Source: Phanerodontia chrysosporium (lineage: Eukaryota; Basidiomycota; Agaricomycetes; Polyporales; Phanerochaetaceae). Taken from it: a DNA stretch of 64,000 nt. The notes under the pieces are model-generated. The model was not told the origin of the DNA. It saw only the letters and a list, made by a program, of their open reading frames with translations, and ran no database searches. This document shows positions 26,262 to 37,900 of the stretch, piece after piece; within the stretch, counting starts at the first letter, position 1; every line of letters begins with the position of its first letter. The DNA is taken from positions 806,001 through 870,000 of the forward strand of contig MJGA01000008.1 of assembly GCA_001910725.1 (NCBI GenBank). The letters run 5' to 3'. Position numbers and translations under genes: made by a program.

Positions 26262-27660
26262 TCAGGGCTTTATCATAGGCTCATCTGTAACGAGGGAAAC
26301 AGGGCCGCCGCCTTGGCCGCCATTACTGCCAATATCGCCGTGCAAAGAGTGATCTTCGTCTGGCGTGAGCGCCGTCAAGATGAACTGGACAGTGATATAG
26401 ATGCCCTGCCGTATCGACCATCAGTATCGCTCAGAAGCGTACACGTGCAGGACATCCGTACCATGGCGTAGAGGAAGCCCGAGCTCACGAAGAGGTAGAC
26501 ACCCCGCGCGCAGTACCAGCTCAGCGAGCTCATGAATGCGTCCGCGAAGCGCTGGAACCGCGCGAAGCAGACGGCCGCAAGGAGGGCAGTCTGCAGCACA
26601 GCGGTGAGGGCGCGTGTTCGAGACATGCGCAAGGAGGACGTACCCAGGCGACATCAGAAAGCGCAGCAACTAGGACTTGCATGATGAGCAGGACCCTCCG
26701 CGGGGATTCGGCGGGGCCATGTCGCCTCACTTCGCGTCTGTAAGTATCGGGATCAGCATAAGGGGGTCATTATAGAAAGGCAATATCCCATACTTGGTCC
26801 TGCGCGTGATCACACAAACAACGTACAGGTTCAGCGCCCAGGAGAGCACGGCCAAGATGAAGAAACTGGTGGAGCGGATGGTACCCGCGGGAGAGTCGTT
26901 CATGACCCGCTGGCTGAAGCTGGCTACGACTGCAGGGGAGCGGTCAACGTTTAGTACGAAGCCTGCATTGCACGGTAAATAGGCACTCACTGACTGTGGC
27001 CGAGAAGAGAGCAATAGCAATCAGCTTCACGGGGCGGTTCCCGCGGGACAGATGGCACGCGAGACCCATGTTTGCCAGGTTCCCGACGACCAGCGTGCTC
27101 GCCACCGAAATGAGTAATGGCGCGCGGAGACCAATGATTTGGTCGGCCTGGCTAAGGGTGAGGGTGCACTCTGCTCCGCGCACGATGTTCATGATGCATT
27201 CCGCGGTCGCATCCCGAAGCTCATTGGAGCCCAGGACGTTGAGGACCAGAACGTAGATCTCAAACGCCCACTGCAGTGTTGCGAGAGAGAAGAGGAGAGA
27301 GCAGATCCCGCGGCAGCGGCCCTAGTACGGGACGACTTGGTGAAATATCTGGAGACAGGTATCAGCGGGGGACACGCTGCAGATGAGCGTGTAGAACGTG
27401 AGGAAGGCGATATTTACACCAAGACAAGCACAAGAAGTGGCATAAGCATGACGAAAGAACCTGAAGACTGTTCGTAAGCCTGCTCGAATCCAGCGTAGAA
27501 CGTGAGATTGCTTACCGTATAGCATGCTGTTCATGACTAGCTGGGGAAGGCGTTCCAAGACTCGCTTGCCCACCAGTCGGACTGCCTCTGCTGCTTGCGG
27601 AAGCCCGCCCTTGGACTCCAGAGGGCCAAAGTCATAGTCAGCAGGCAGAACGCTCTGCAT
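26262..27660 (-). CDS. Multi-helix membrane protein, Agaricomycete type
   Basis: ATG at 27660 (MQSVLPADYDFGPLESKGGL). Exons on the minus strand give successive hydrophobic helices: ACLGVNIAFLTFYTLICSVS, a segment around 27250, APLLISVASTLVVGNLANMG, KLIAIALFSATVS, FFILAVLSWALNLYVVCVI, ALTAVLQTALLAAVCF and GVYLFVSSGFLYAMV, about seven in total. The final exon encodes an amphipathic stretch (YITVQFILTALTPDEDHSLH), then Gly-rich residues and a stop at 26262. Basidiomycete genomes hold many such uncharacterised seven-helix proteins. Exon borders are approximate; no catalytic motif is visible. Confidence 0.5.
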
Positions 27661-28309
27661 TTGCCGTTAGCAAGGGGAAGTAGTGGTGGTAGGCAGACGA
27701 GTTGCAGACTCGGAACGTGGGACAAGATAAGAGATGTTCCCTCTACCACAGCAACGGCTGTCGGTATCGCAGGCTTATATTGATTTGTATGACAGACCGC
27801 AGTAAGGACGTGACCGTAGACGTAGAGACACGTATACTAACAGTCCAGAGCAAGAACAGTCGCAGTTACGATGGTCTGCGGAGTTCAAAGATGGTGATCG
27901 GAGAGCGAACAGAGGCAGCGCGACAGCATGAGCGTTTTGCAGAGCAGTGACTCTGCCATGGTCATGGTCAATATTGGTATACCTTACAACGAAGCCTGCG
28001 TATACTGAAGCATTGCGCAGTGTGCGCCACGTTGCATCAAAGACGAGGCCCTTCCATAGGGGCAATCACGCGAGGTACGTTGCTCGACTCTTTCGGTGTA
28101 GCTCATTCTACACAACCTAGGGCTGTGCCGCCAAATGAGATGCTCTGTGCGGCGGTGCTTCATCAACATGAGTCTGCGGCTGCGCAGGGTGTTCGCAGTC
28201 TGCGGACCTAGCAGCGCTTGAATGGGCTCGGGGTCTATCACAAGAGCTAATGCTGCGTTGGCCAGTGACTTAGTACCGCACACCCTCCGCCACCTCGTGT
28301 CAGTAGGGC
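27661..28309. other. Divergent intergenic region
   Basis: Upstream of a minus-strand membrane protein and the plus-strand arrestin gene. An open stretch at 27775-28065 (minus) has no recognisable features; I do not call it a gene. Confidence 0.35.
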
Positions 28310-29715
28310 ATGTCAACCGGAAGCGAGCTCTCCAACGCCATCAACCTCGTATTCGACCCACACCTGCATGTCGCGGGTGAGGTCGTCGAGGGCTCTGTGG
28401 ACCTATATTTCCCCAAACTCAGGGACGATAACATCGAGGAAGTCCATGTCAAGCTCCGTGGATTCATTGCGACGTACGTGCGCGACCTGCTCATATGCGG
28501 CGTATTTCTAATGCCAATCACAGAAGGATCACTCGACAGCGAGGTGAATCCAGCTACACGTATCGCCAGCGGGTTGATCTGTGTCGCGAGAACATATCGC
28601 TTTGGCGAAAAGGCTGTGATCTGTATCCTCCACCAGGTTCACACGTGCTCTCGCTCCCATTCCGCTTTGTTCTACCTTCGGGTCTCCCCCCTCGTGTACC
28701 TACTCCGGTTACCGATGGCAGAGCACAGTTGGATACCTTGTCCAGGCTGTGGGAGAGCGTCCTATCCTTTCTTTCAACCGCAGAGTCCAGAAGTCGTTCC
28801 CCGTTCTCCCTGTTGATGTCCGCGGTGCACAGCTCCGATCTGTTCTAAGCGCTGGATGGGATGGAGGCTGGAAGCCGATCGAAGCCAGGAATCAGATTCG
28901 TAAAGGGATATGGGGCGACTATTCGCAGGTGGAGGCGATTGTGAGTTCTTACGTGTGCTGGAGTTGGGATGATGTACTGACAAGACCATAGCTCATGTTC
29001 CCAGATGTGGAGGCCTACCCGGTCCTGACGCCTATCCCCTTTACCCTGAGTGTGGTCACCATGACGAAGACGATGAAGTTCGATGACCATAAGGAGGAAG
29101 AGACTATTTTTCCCGAACCTTCACATGACCCGAAGAAATACGAGCTCAAGCTTGAGGCGAAGGTCTGGACGAAAGCAAAGAGTCAAACAAATAACGGCAC
29201 TAGCAACACGGGCGTGTTTGGCGGGCTCGGGGACTGCAACTACCCGCGTTTCTATGAGAACATACAGGTAGAGCCGGTGCAGAAGGTCTGGATTCCCTCG
29301 CCGGAGCATGGTGAGAAGGCACAGAAAGGGCGCTGGAAGCAGGAGGTGCTTTTCAGATCTTCCTTCCTCTTGAGATGCGCGCCCTCGTTCAGCGCAGAGA
29401 CCCTGAGGGTAGAGGTGAGTATGATGTGGTTAGCATCAGTAGAAATTGACCTGACGTATATCACAGTATCGTGCACGGTTGAAAATACCCTTTCCTGGCC
29501 TAGGAAACGACACGAAACTTGAGTTTCCGATGCGAATAATATCGTCCATGCCTGCTCCGGGAGAGTCTTGGCAAGGACCACCTCCTGAGCTCGATCTTCC
29601 CCCGTATGTTAAACTGTATGATGCCCGTGATATTGATGCTAACAAACGTCACCACAGCGGATACTTCGACACTGGCTCATGGGCTAACTTGGACGAGAAG
29701 GACGAAAAGGACTAA
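28310..29715 (+). CDS. Arrestin-like protein 1 (alpha-arrestin), PPxY at C-terminus, with an apparent 1-nt frameshift
   Basis: ATG at 28310. The arrestin N-domain is seen as LVFDPHLHVAGEVVEGSVDL, EEVHVKLRG, TYRQRVDLCRENISLW and PPPGSHVLSLPFRFVLPSG; the C-domain as FPVLPVDVRGAQLRSVLSAG, PIPFTLSVVTMTKTM and PMRIISSMPAPGE. Introns lie at about 28474-28523, 28943-28991, 29416-29466 and 29605-29658. The last joins LDLPP to GYFD, creating a PPGY motif, the WW-domain ligand by which alpha-arrestins recruit Rsp5/NEDD4-type ubiquitin ligases to membrane proteins. In the C6 run at 28686-28691 one C seems missing: before it the frame reads LPSGLPP, after it SCTYSGYRWQSTVGYLV, as in the neighbouring paralogue. 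Cargo is unknown. Confidence 0.82.
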
Positions 29716-30252
29716 TTTTCCAGGTCATCGTGCGGGACCGCAGTGCTCGCTAATCTACCTGCGCAAGTTGAGCCCCCGGAGTACGCGATACGTCTGCCAA
29801 GCTGAAGGAGCAGAAGATATCCCTCCATTCGGCGTTATGGACTCATGATGTGTAACGGGGCCATGATTACTAATTGAGGTACGATCGTATGGCTAGATTC
29901 TTTGCGGAGGATGGCGCGACTTTGTCTACACTCCGCCTTGAGATCCTACCGCATACACTGCTTGGCTACATAAAATCTTTTTGCTTTCCATGAGCTTCCC
30001 CGGTATGTTTTCGACATATCTTTGGAGCTGTACTAGCAGGCTCGACAGGCGATCTACTACTTGGAGTGTAGACGCTCAGTCGGGGGACAGCATTGCTCAC
30101 TTTACGTTGCGCACTATCTCCGCATTGTTGGTTCTGTGACGGCGTAACTGTCAATTCCTGCTTGTGTGGCGGCTGCACCGCATGTCCTGGATTCAGAACT
30201 CGTCCCCGCACTGGCCTGGTTCAACTTCTGACAGTACCCATCACAGTGTACC
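29716..30252. other. Intergenic between tandem arrestin genes
   Basis: About 540 bp without an ORF of interest; terminator of arrestin 1 and promoter of arrestin 2 presumably. Confidence 0.35.
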
Positions 30253-31678
30253 ATGGCTGAGTACGAGCTCGACACTATTAACCTTGCATTTAGCTCGCGC
30301 TTGTACATAGCAGGTGAAGCTGTTGAAGGTTCTGTAGACCTCTATTTCCCAAAGGTCATGCGCGAGAACATCATGAAGGTCTTTGTCAGGCTGCGGGGAT
30401 CTATCTCGACGTAAGATCTCAGCGTATTCGCGGGAGTGATATACCTGACTTTCGACCGAAAGAACGGTCATCATCGAGCGAGGGAACACTAGCTCGACAT
30501 ACCGCCAGCATGTTGACCTCTGTCGCGAGGATATCTCTCTATGGCAGAAAGGTTGCGCGTTGTATCCACCACCTGGCACACATGTCCTCAGGCTCCCGTT
30601 CCGGTTTACCCTTCCCGTTGATCTACCACCATCCTGCGCTTACCGAGGTGGCAAATGGCGCGGCGTCATTGCTTACTATGTGGCAGTCGTCGGCATTCGG
30701 GCCTCGGGCTTTCGTGGCGATTTCACGGCTCAGCGGCCGTTTACTGTACTTCCTGTCAACATCCATGGTGCTAACTTGCGCTCATTGCTGAGACTTGGGT
30801 GGAATGGGGCCTGGAAAAGTTTCAAGGCAAGCAAAGAAATTCGTAGAGGCATCTGGGGCGACTGCTCCCAAGTTCAAGTGACTGTAAGGCACGCACAACC
30901 TGTCAGATGGATTTACTCAGCTAGGCTTATTTGTAGCTTGCCCTGCCAGACATGGGAGCTTTCCCTGTCATGACGTCCACTCCGTGTGTCGTCAATGTGG
31001 TGACACTCACGAAGACTATGGGACGTCACGAGCACAAGGAAGAGGACACCATCTTTCCAGAGCCACCACGGCAACCCGAAGGGTTCGTGCTTGTGCTGCA
31101 GGCTGAAGTCAAAGTCGGGGCAAGAGGCGTGAAAGACGGTGGCAGTGCCACAAGCCAGATCCACGCTGTATTCGATAAGAGCGTCCAGAGTGCTTATATC
31201 GAACCGCTCCGGAAGGTCTGGATCCCCGCGCGTGACGCTTATGTGGCGAAGGCGGGCAAAGGCCAATGGAGGCAGGAAGTGACTGTCAGACCATCGTTTG
31301 TCCTAAATTGTACGCCATGTTTCAAAACGGACACCTTGCGTGTGAAGGTGAGCTTGCTTTCCCATGCGCGCGCAGATTTGCATCTCAACCTACGAGACGG
31401 AAAAGTATAGCGCCGCATGCTTGAAGATATGTTTCCCAGGTGTCGGGAATAATGTCAACGTCGAGCTCCCAATAGAAATCATATCTTCTATGTCCCCTCC
31501 CGGAGAACCTTGGCAAGGACCACCACCAGAGCTTGACCTGCCTCCGTGAGTCTCAAGTCGTGAATACTGGGTTGCAATGCAGCTAAGCATGGAAATTAAC
31601 AGTGGATACTTTGAGCCCGAGGCTAACGGAAACGGCGAATGGGAAAGTGGCACTAATGACCGCCTGCGCAGAGCTTGA
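30253..31678 (+). CDS. Arrestin-like protein 2 (alpha-arrestin), tandem paralogue, PPxY at C-terminus
   Basis: ATG at 30253 (MAEYELDTINLAFSSRLYIA). It aligns from end to end with the gene just upstream: GEAVEGSVDLYFPK, TYRQHVDLCREDISLWQKGC, PPPGTHVLRLPFRFTLP, LPVNIHGANLRSLLRLGWNG, IRRGIWGDCSQVQVT, EEDTIFPEPPRQPEG and PIEIISSMSPPGEPWQGPPP. Intron positions are the same, including the one that splits the PPGY codons (DLPP/GYFE). No frameshift is seen here, which supports the reading of the broken site in copy 1. By family knowledge it should act as an adaptor for ubiquitin ligase at the plasma membrane or endosome. The C-terminal tail differs from copy 1 and ends at TGA 31676-31678. Confidence 0.85.
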
Positions 31679-32139
31679 TGCGTTAGACCTGAGATTGTAT
31701 CACACCCGTCAGTGGGCCCGGTTGCAGATGGATCCATACCGTCCTGACTCCTGAGTGGTAGAGTCAAAGCGTTCAACACATCTTTAGTCTTTGATTTCAG
31801 GTCCCCTGTGCGCGCAGCCAGAACCCTCGAAACGGGTATGCAGTACGATCCGACCAGGGTACAGACAAGCACAATGGTGCATAATCTGGTCTTTCGCAAT
31901 GAGGCTGCTCTCGGGGACGAATCTCTTTCTTCGGAGTTGCGCACAATGGGCGCGCGTATGCTGAGCTGCGATCGGGGTCCTGGTTTGCGGTTGTGGGGTC
32001 CACTCCATGAACGCTCACGTGAGCGATGTTGAACTGAGGCGCGGTTGGCGCGTGTCTGGGTCCTCGCCTCCTGCGACATCCACTCCCTCTTCCTTCACGA
32101 CCCTCACGACGCCTGATACCCCATTTTGGCACAAAGACT
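31679..32139. promoter_or_regulatory. Upstream region of CDC20
   Basis: 460 bp between arrestin 2 and CDC20. An antisense open stretch exists but lacks features. It is the probable CDC20 promoter. Confidence 0.35.
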
Positions 32140-33921
32140 ATGGCTTACAATCCAAAAACACCTTCCCGTGTATCTCGTCAGCGGGCGCGCTCACTCACAA
32201 GGACGCCTTTGACCGCCTCAGGCATCTCAGAGGTCAACGGATACTCTCTGCGCACCTCGCCCACGAAGAACAAGGCAGATCTCACCAATCCATTTATTAG
32301 CACCAGCAAACACGGTAGCAGTAGCCGTGCGACTTCCCCAGTCAAGCGTTCTACTACTGGCACCGTGGAGGTCACTGAACGTCTCCGGCGACAAGCTAGC
32401 AACGGGCTCATTCGGAAAGGGGGCGTAGAGAGCAGGATCGACGTCGTCACCCGTGATTATGTTCCGCCACCGAAGTCCGAGGTCCGCAGGTCCAAATCAC
32501 AACCTTCAGTGAGTTAGTTGACTGCACCTGCGGGCTCGCTCCTCACGTTCTCTCAGCGAGATACTCGAGACCGCTTCATCACGACAAGGGAAACTGCCGT
32601 AGACGAAGTCGCAGCTTCGCTGGACATGATGAACCTGAACACCGAACCATCGTCTCCGGGACACACAGCGCGACTGGCTGCTGCTGCAGGCGTGCCCCTG
32701 AACAAGCGTATTCTTGCCTACCACGAACCACCACCACCATCTTCCTCAGACTCGCTCCTTTCACAGCAAAGAGAGCTTGTCCGCCCGCTGTATGCACGTC
32801 CAGGAGCCCTCCCTACTTCTACCTCGTCCACTACGAACAAGGCCCGCAAAATTCCGACGCAGCCTGAGCGTGTGCTCGATGCTCCTGGCATTGTCGATGA
32901 CTTCTATCTCAATGTCCTCGCTTGGAGCTCCCAAAACGTCCTTGCCGTTGCATTGGAGACGACAACTTACGTCTGGAGGGCCGACACGGGCGAGGTCATG
33001 GAGCTAGGGGAGGCACCAGAGGGCTCATACGTCGCCTCGATTGACTTCTCTGCAGATGGCCAATTTCTCGGGGTCGGTCTCGGCACAGGAGAGGTCGAAC
33101 TATGGGATGTTGAGACCCGTACAAAACTGCGTACCATGGCTGGCCACAGCCTGCAGGTCGCATGTCTGTCGTGGAACCAACACGTCCTCAGCTCGGGCTG
33201 TGGTGACGGCAGCATCTGGCACCACGACGTCCGTATCGCGCGGCACAAGGTCGGGGAGCTTGTTGGGCATGAGGGAGAGATTTGCGGGCTGAAGTGGCGG
33301 GAGGATGGCGAGCTCCTTGCCAGCGGCGGCAACGACAACGTTGTAAACGTCTGGGACGGTCGCGTTGGTGACGTGAATGCTGCGTCCGGGTCGAGGAGCA
33401 CGCCTCGCTGGACGAAGCGGAATCATACGGCCGCCGTCAAGGTGTGTCTGGTCTGTCCTCCTGCTTGACCACCGTTAACCAGTTTGACAAAGGCCGTCGC
33501 GTGGTGCCCATGGCAGCCCTCATTACTCGCAACTGGCGGTGGCACGAACGACGCGACAGTACACATCTGGAACACGACGACGGGCGCGCGGCTGCACTCG
33601 CTTACGACCCCGTCGCAGATCACATCCGTGCACTGGGCGCCGCACCGCAAAGAGTTTGTGACGACACATGGCTTCCCGACGAATGCCCTCATGGTGCACA
33701 GCTACCCAACAATGGAGCGCATTGCAGAGATCCGCGATGCGCATGACTCGCGTGTGCTCTGGAGTGCGGTCAGCCCGGCGGGCGACGTCGTTGTCACCGG
33801 CGCCGGCGACGAAAACCTCAAGTTCTGGCGCTTGTGGGAGGTCCCCAAGGTCAAGAAGACGAGGGAGCCCAAGGACAACATCAAGTCGAGCACGCAGGCT
33901 GGGATCCTCGCGATACGATAA
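32140..33921 (+). CDS. CDC20: APC/C activator Cdc20 (WD40)
   Basis: Three exons (32140-32508, 32557-33441, 33493-33921) give 560 residues with clean GT-AG introns. The N-terminus is basic and Ser-rich. The C-box region reads RDTRDRFITTR, then seven WD40 blades begin at ERVLDAPGIVDDFYLNVLAW and SQNVLAVALETTTYVW; other blades show DGQFLGVGLGTGEVELWD, DGELLASGGNDNVVNVWDG, AWCPWQPSLLATGGG and GDVVVTGAGDENLKFW. The protein ends in Ile-Arg, the tail that docks on the APC/C. RVLDAPGIVDDFYLN is typical of Cdc20/Slp1 rather than Cdh1. It recruits securin and cyclin to the anaphase-promoting complex and is the target of the spindle checkpoint. The usual Pro of the C-box (DRFIPxR) is Thr here. Confidence 0.92.
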
Positions 33922-34418
33922 ATTGCCTCGCACATTACTCGTCTAAATGTTTGTGATTACTACCATGATCCTCTTGGCTTTCGATATATTTATGTGTGTC
34001 GATAATGTCATAATGTCGTCCTACTGCGTCCCGAAGGGATATTGTAACTTCCTGCAGTCGGCTTGCCCTGTAACTTGTCTGCAACATATTGATGGTAGTC
34101 TATCACATGTCAAGTCAGATCCAGGCTGCTAAGGAAGATATACGCCGGCAGTGGATGCCATGCTGTTTGTTCACTTCGAGCATTGCGACGTTACAAGTTT
34201 CAGGCCTTAGCCTTCAAAGCTTCAAGCTTCCCACTTGAAATCCCGATTATTGTTTAGTACTGCATGTTGTAGCAGTTCTACTACCCTGCCCGCTTCCCTC
34301 GATCAACCGGTGTAAGCAGGCAGATCCTCATGTGAAGCACTGCATGAAAGTAGTACAATTATTTGCCCACATATGCTCCAGTACAGGCAAAATGATGCAG
34401 AGATCTAGACATCAGTGA
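33922..34418. other. Intergenic sequence left of the hAT element
   Basis: AT-richer sequence, no gene seen; contains the CDC20 3' UTR and reaches to the target duplication of the hAT insertion. Confidence 0.4.
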
Positions 34419-34426
34419 GATCTAAC
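34419..34426. repeat. Left 8-bp target-site duplication of hAT element
   Basis: GATCTAAC, identical to 39613-39620. Confidence 0.9.
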
Positions 34427-34983
34427 TAGTGTTGCCGCGGATTCGGATTGGGAACGTGCCCAAAACGATACAGCCTGACGGATTGCCAAACTGCGCGAAA
34501 CGTCTTGATGCGGATTCCATCCGGATGGACCGCTTCAATCCGCTCGGAGACAGCCGCGTTGCAGGCGCCACCCATCAATCCTGCTTCGTGCGCTGCAGTC
34601 ACGTACACGTGCTCCATGTCGCGCACCGTGCCTCGTAAGTGTCTCCTCAGCCTCGTTTCTGCCCTTGGGTGTGCTCTGAACCGTCTCTAGTGCCTTCAGT
34701 AGCACATACTGAGCTTGTTGTCAGCCAACGTTGATGTATCAATGTATATTTTTTCAACAATCTTCCGTAAAGCGGTGTGTTGCACAAGGGTCTCCCGCAT
34801 CTGCAGCCGAGTTTTCTCAACTAGAGTAAGTTACTTTCATGTTGGAGACGACGCTTGAGACCTACAGGGCATGGTTTCGTGCCTAGTGCAACAGTAATTT
34901 CGTATTTTACAGATTTATTATGCTGGGCACCTGGAATGCGCCAGGTTCCCTACAACACCCCTTCCGGACTCCACCACGGCAGC

Positions 34984-37900
34984 ATGAGCACTAGGGAAGA
35001 CCCTCGAGGCCCCACTTTTCAGCAGTCGGACTGGACCCACACCAGTCACCCCTATTCTTACCCATACCCCTACTCCTACCCATACACTCTCCCCCATTCA
35101 CCCATTCAGCCCATGCAGCCTCAAGCCTCGACTTTTGCATCTGCACCTATAGCCTGTCAGGTGACTCTGCAACCAGCTCAAGTGCCGCAGACGCCGAAAC
35201 AGAAACGCGGTCAGAGGTCTGGCGCAGAGCCGCCGGCCAAGCGCATGCGCACCAACTTGCGCAACCCTCCCGCTGCGCCTGCATCTGTGAGAGTGCAGTT
35301 CGGTGCAGCACCCTCACCTGTTGCAGGTGTTGGTGTTAGTTGTGCCCTTGGTGATGCAACCACTCCTTTACCCAGAGTGGCACTCAGTGGCCTAGTGCAG
35401 TGGCCAGGTGCATTGACCATGTGCAGTGGCCCTCATGGGTCACTGACAAAGGAGTTCCCCTGTACTCTCTTCCTTTGTCACTTTCGCTTTGATGCCTTTG
35501 TCCTTAGTTAAGACTCCGATTTGTAGAATAGTATATGAACCCTGGGGGTAGTGTCCTGAGTTCTACAGTTGCTCACCCACTGCCACCAGGTCAGTAGTTC
35601 TCCCTTCACTCCCATACATTCAGTTGCTCACTCACTACCACCAGGGCACTCCTGTAGTCGAGTTTAGCTCCTACATCGAACAGTTGGGCCGTGTCTTACG
35701 CCTCCAGCATCTGAAGATTCAGCCGGCACCCATCCGGTGGCTGGAGTCGAGTTCCAGTCCCTTCTCGCAAGCACAACTAAGGTATCAGATGATGCTGTGA
35801 TTGCATCTGACGTCTGGTTCCATGTCGTACCAGCCCAGACGAAGGATGCGCCACCCAACTTCACAGTCAATTGCTGCTGGCTACTGTTGCGGAGCAGGGG
35901 CTCAACGCCGCACGAGGGAGGGCAGATGGGGAGGACGACGACGAGGCGCAGCGGAGCGAGTCACGCAGCGACGAGCAACTTATTCAGCTGTTCGTATTGA
36001 CCAAGTTATTATTGAGAGATAGTAAAGAATACAAAGTGCGGCTTACCTGTCCGTATTGACCAAGAGGTCGAGATGACGGACAGGAGCGAAGAGTGCTACC
36101 CTTATATACTACAGAGTCTTTAGGGCAGGCTGTACGATTACCTAAGCTGATGGGCAGTGCTCAGCATAGCCAGTGAGGCTGCAACGCGGGCTGCGTGGCG
36201 AGGCTGTGCAGGGCTGTGTCACGAGGCTGTGTCAGCTGGCAGTGTCCGGGGCTGTGTCGGGCCGAGGCTGTGTCATCAGACTGATCAGCTCGGCGTGTCT
36301 CAGCGAAGGGAGTCATCAGGGATGACAGTGCCGCTTCGGCGATCTGGGGAACCGGTTGCAAGGCAGACTGGTGATTCGGGCAGTGTCTGAGCGCGCAGCG
36401 GGATGCGCTGGCATCTAGGGTTGATGCGCCATCAGGGCGCTGGCGCTGAATGGCCAGGCGCTGAGTGTGGGTGGCTAGGACTCCAGACGGCGCGAGGGCT
36501 GCTAGCCCGTTGGATTAATCGAGGAAAATAGACAAAAATCGGCGAAAAATAGGGCTACGCTGTCACATCCGTGACAGCTACGTCATGACTGACGGAGGTC
36601 TGGGGTTGGTTCCCGAGGAGCCGAGGCACTCCAGGAGGCGTCCTGATGCGCCATTCGTGAGGTGTTATCTTTGCACGTGAGTAATCAACTTTATGAGCTG
36701 TTGCGTGGCATATTCATGCCTGATCCGTGACAGAAAATCATGGAAGACATGGAAGAACATTGGATGGCGTCACTGGGAATGTACGCCGGCATCTCGTGAA
36801 GACACATGCGGACCTATACTGGTCAGCTGTGATCCACGAAAAGCTCAAGGGCTGGGACGCGCCAGTGGACGATCCAGCACCAGAGAAGGTCAAGGAACTG
36901 TTCACAATGAGAGAGTTCCACAACAAGCTGGTGCGATTCATCGTTGTTAGCGATCAGGTATGTGGCAGGATTCTTTTCTTCTGGTCACCTCGTCTGATTT
37001 CTATTCTGGCTACGACAGTCTATCAACATTGTCGAATGCCCCGAGTTTCGCGACCTCATTGTGTACGCAAGCGACCATCCAAAGGACGTCGATGTTCCAC
37101 ACCGTACATTCTGACCAAGCTTATAAAGCAGAAATGCTCTGTAGACCTTGGCTCAATCGTCGAAGAACTCAAGGTGTGGCCTTCGTCTTGATAATCCTTC
37201 ATTATTACGTGACTTAACAGTAGTGCAGGGTACCATAGGGCGTATCTCATACACTTCCGACCTCTGGAGCAACCTCAAACTTCTTGACTTCATGGCAATT
37301 ACTGCGCACTATGCTGCGAAAGATGCAAACGGTCTTTTCGTGGTTCGCTCACGTCTCATAGCATTCCGTGACGTGCCAGCGAATCATACAGATGCAAACC
37401 TTGGCAGCGTATTCTATAGCATTCTCAAGGAATATGGGATACTGCACAAGGTCTGTATAATAGTATCTCTGGAACATGCCTTTCTGCGGCTTACTACAGT
37501 GTTAGATCAGACAAATCACACTCGATAACACGTCAAATAATGATACAATGATGGACGAGCTTGCTCGGCTCCTCCGACGAGACAGTATTGCATTTGACCC
37601 TTTCGGTAATCGGGTCAGGTGAGCTTCCTCTCACCATCACCCCTTTCCAGTTCCTGATCATATTTGGCTACAGGTGCTTCCCCCACGTTATCAACATCGC
37701 TATTAAGGCCGGTCTGAAGATGCTGACCAAGGTTTCACCCAAGACTCGCTCTCACGAGGATGACAGTGACTACAACAGCGACGATGGTGGCAACGGCAAC
37801 GGCAACCACAACATTCAGTCTGTTGTCGATATTTCGTCAAATCCAGCGCTTCAGAACAATGCAGAGTACGCATCTGCACTGAGAAACGACCCAATCTCCC

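Noticed and set aside
34855..35511. The 218-codon ORF as an independent host gene
   Set aside because: It lies inside the hAT boundaries, and its N-terminal features lead in frame (after the LTR) into the BED finger; it is the transposase N-terminus.
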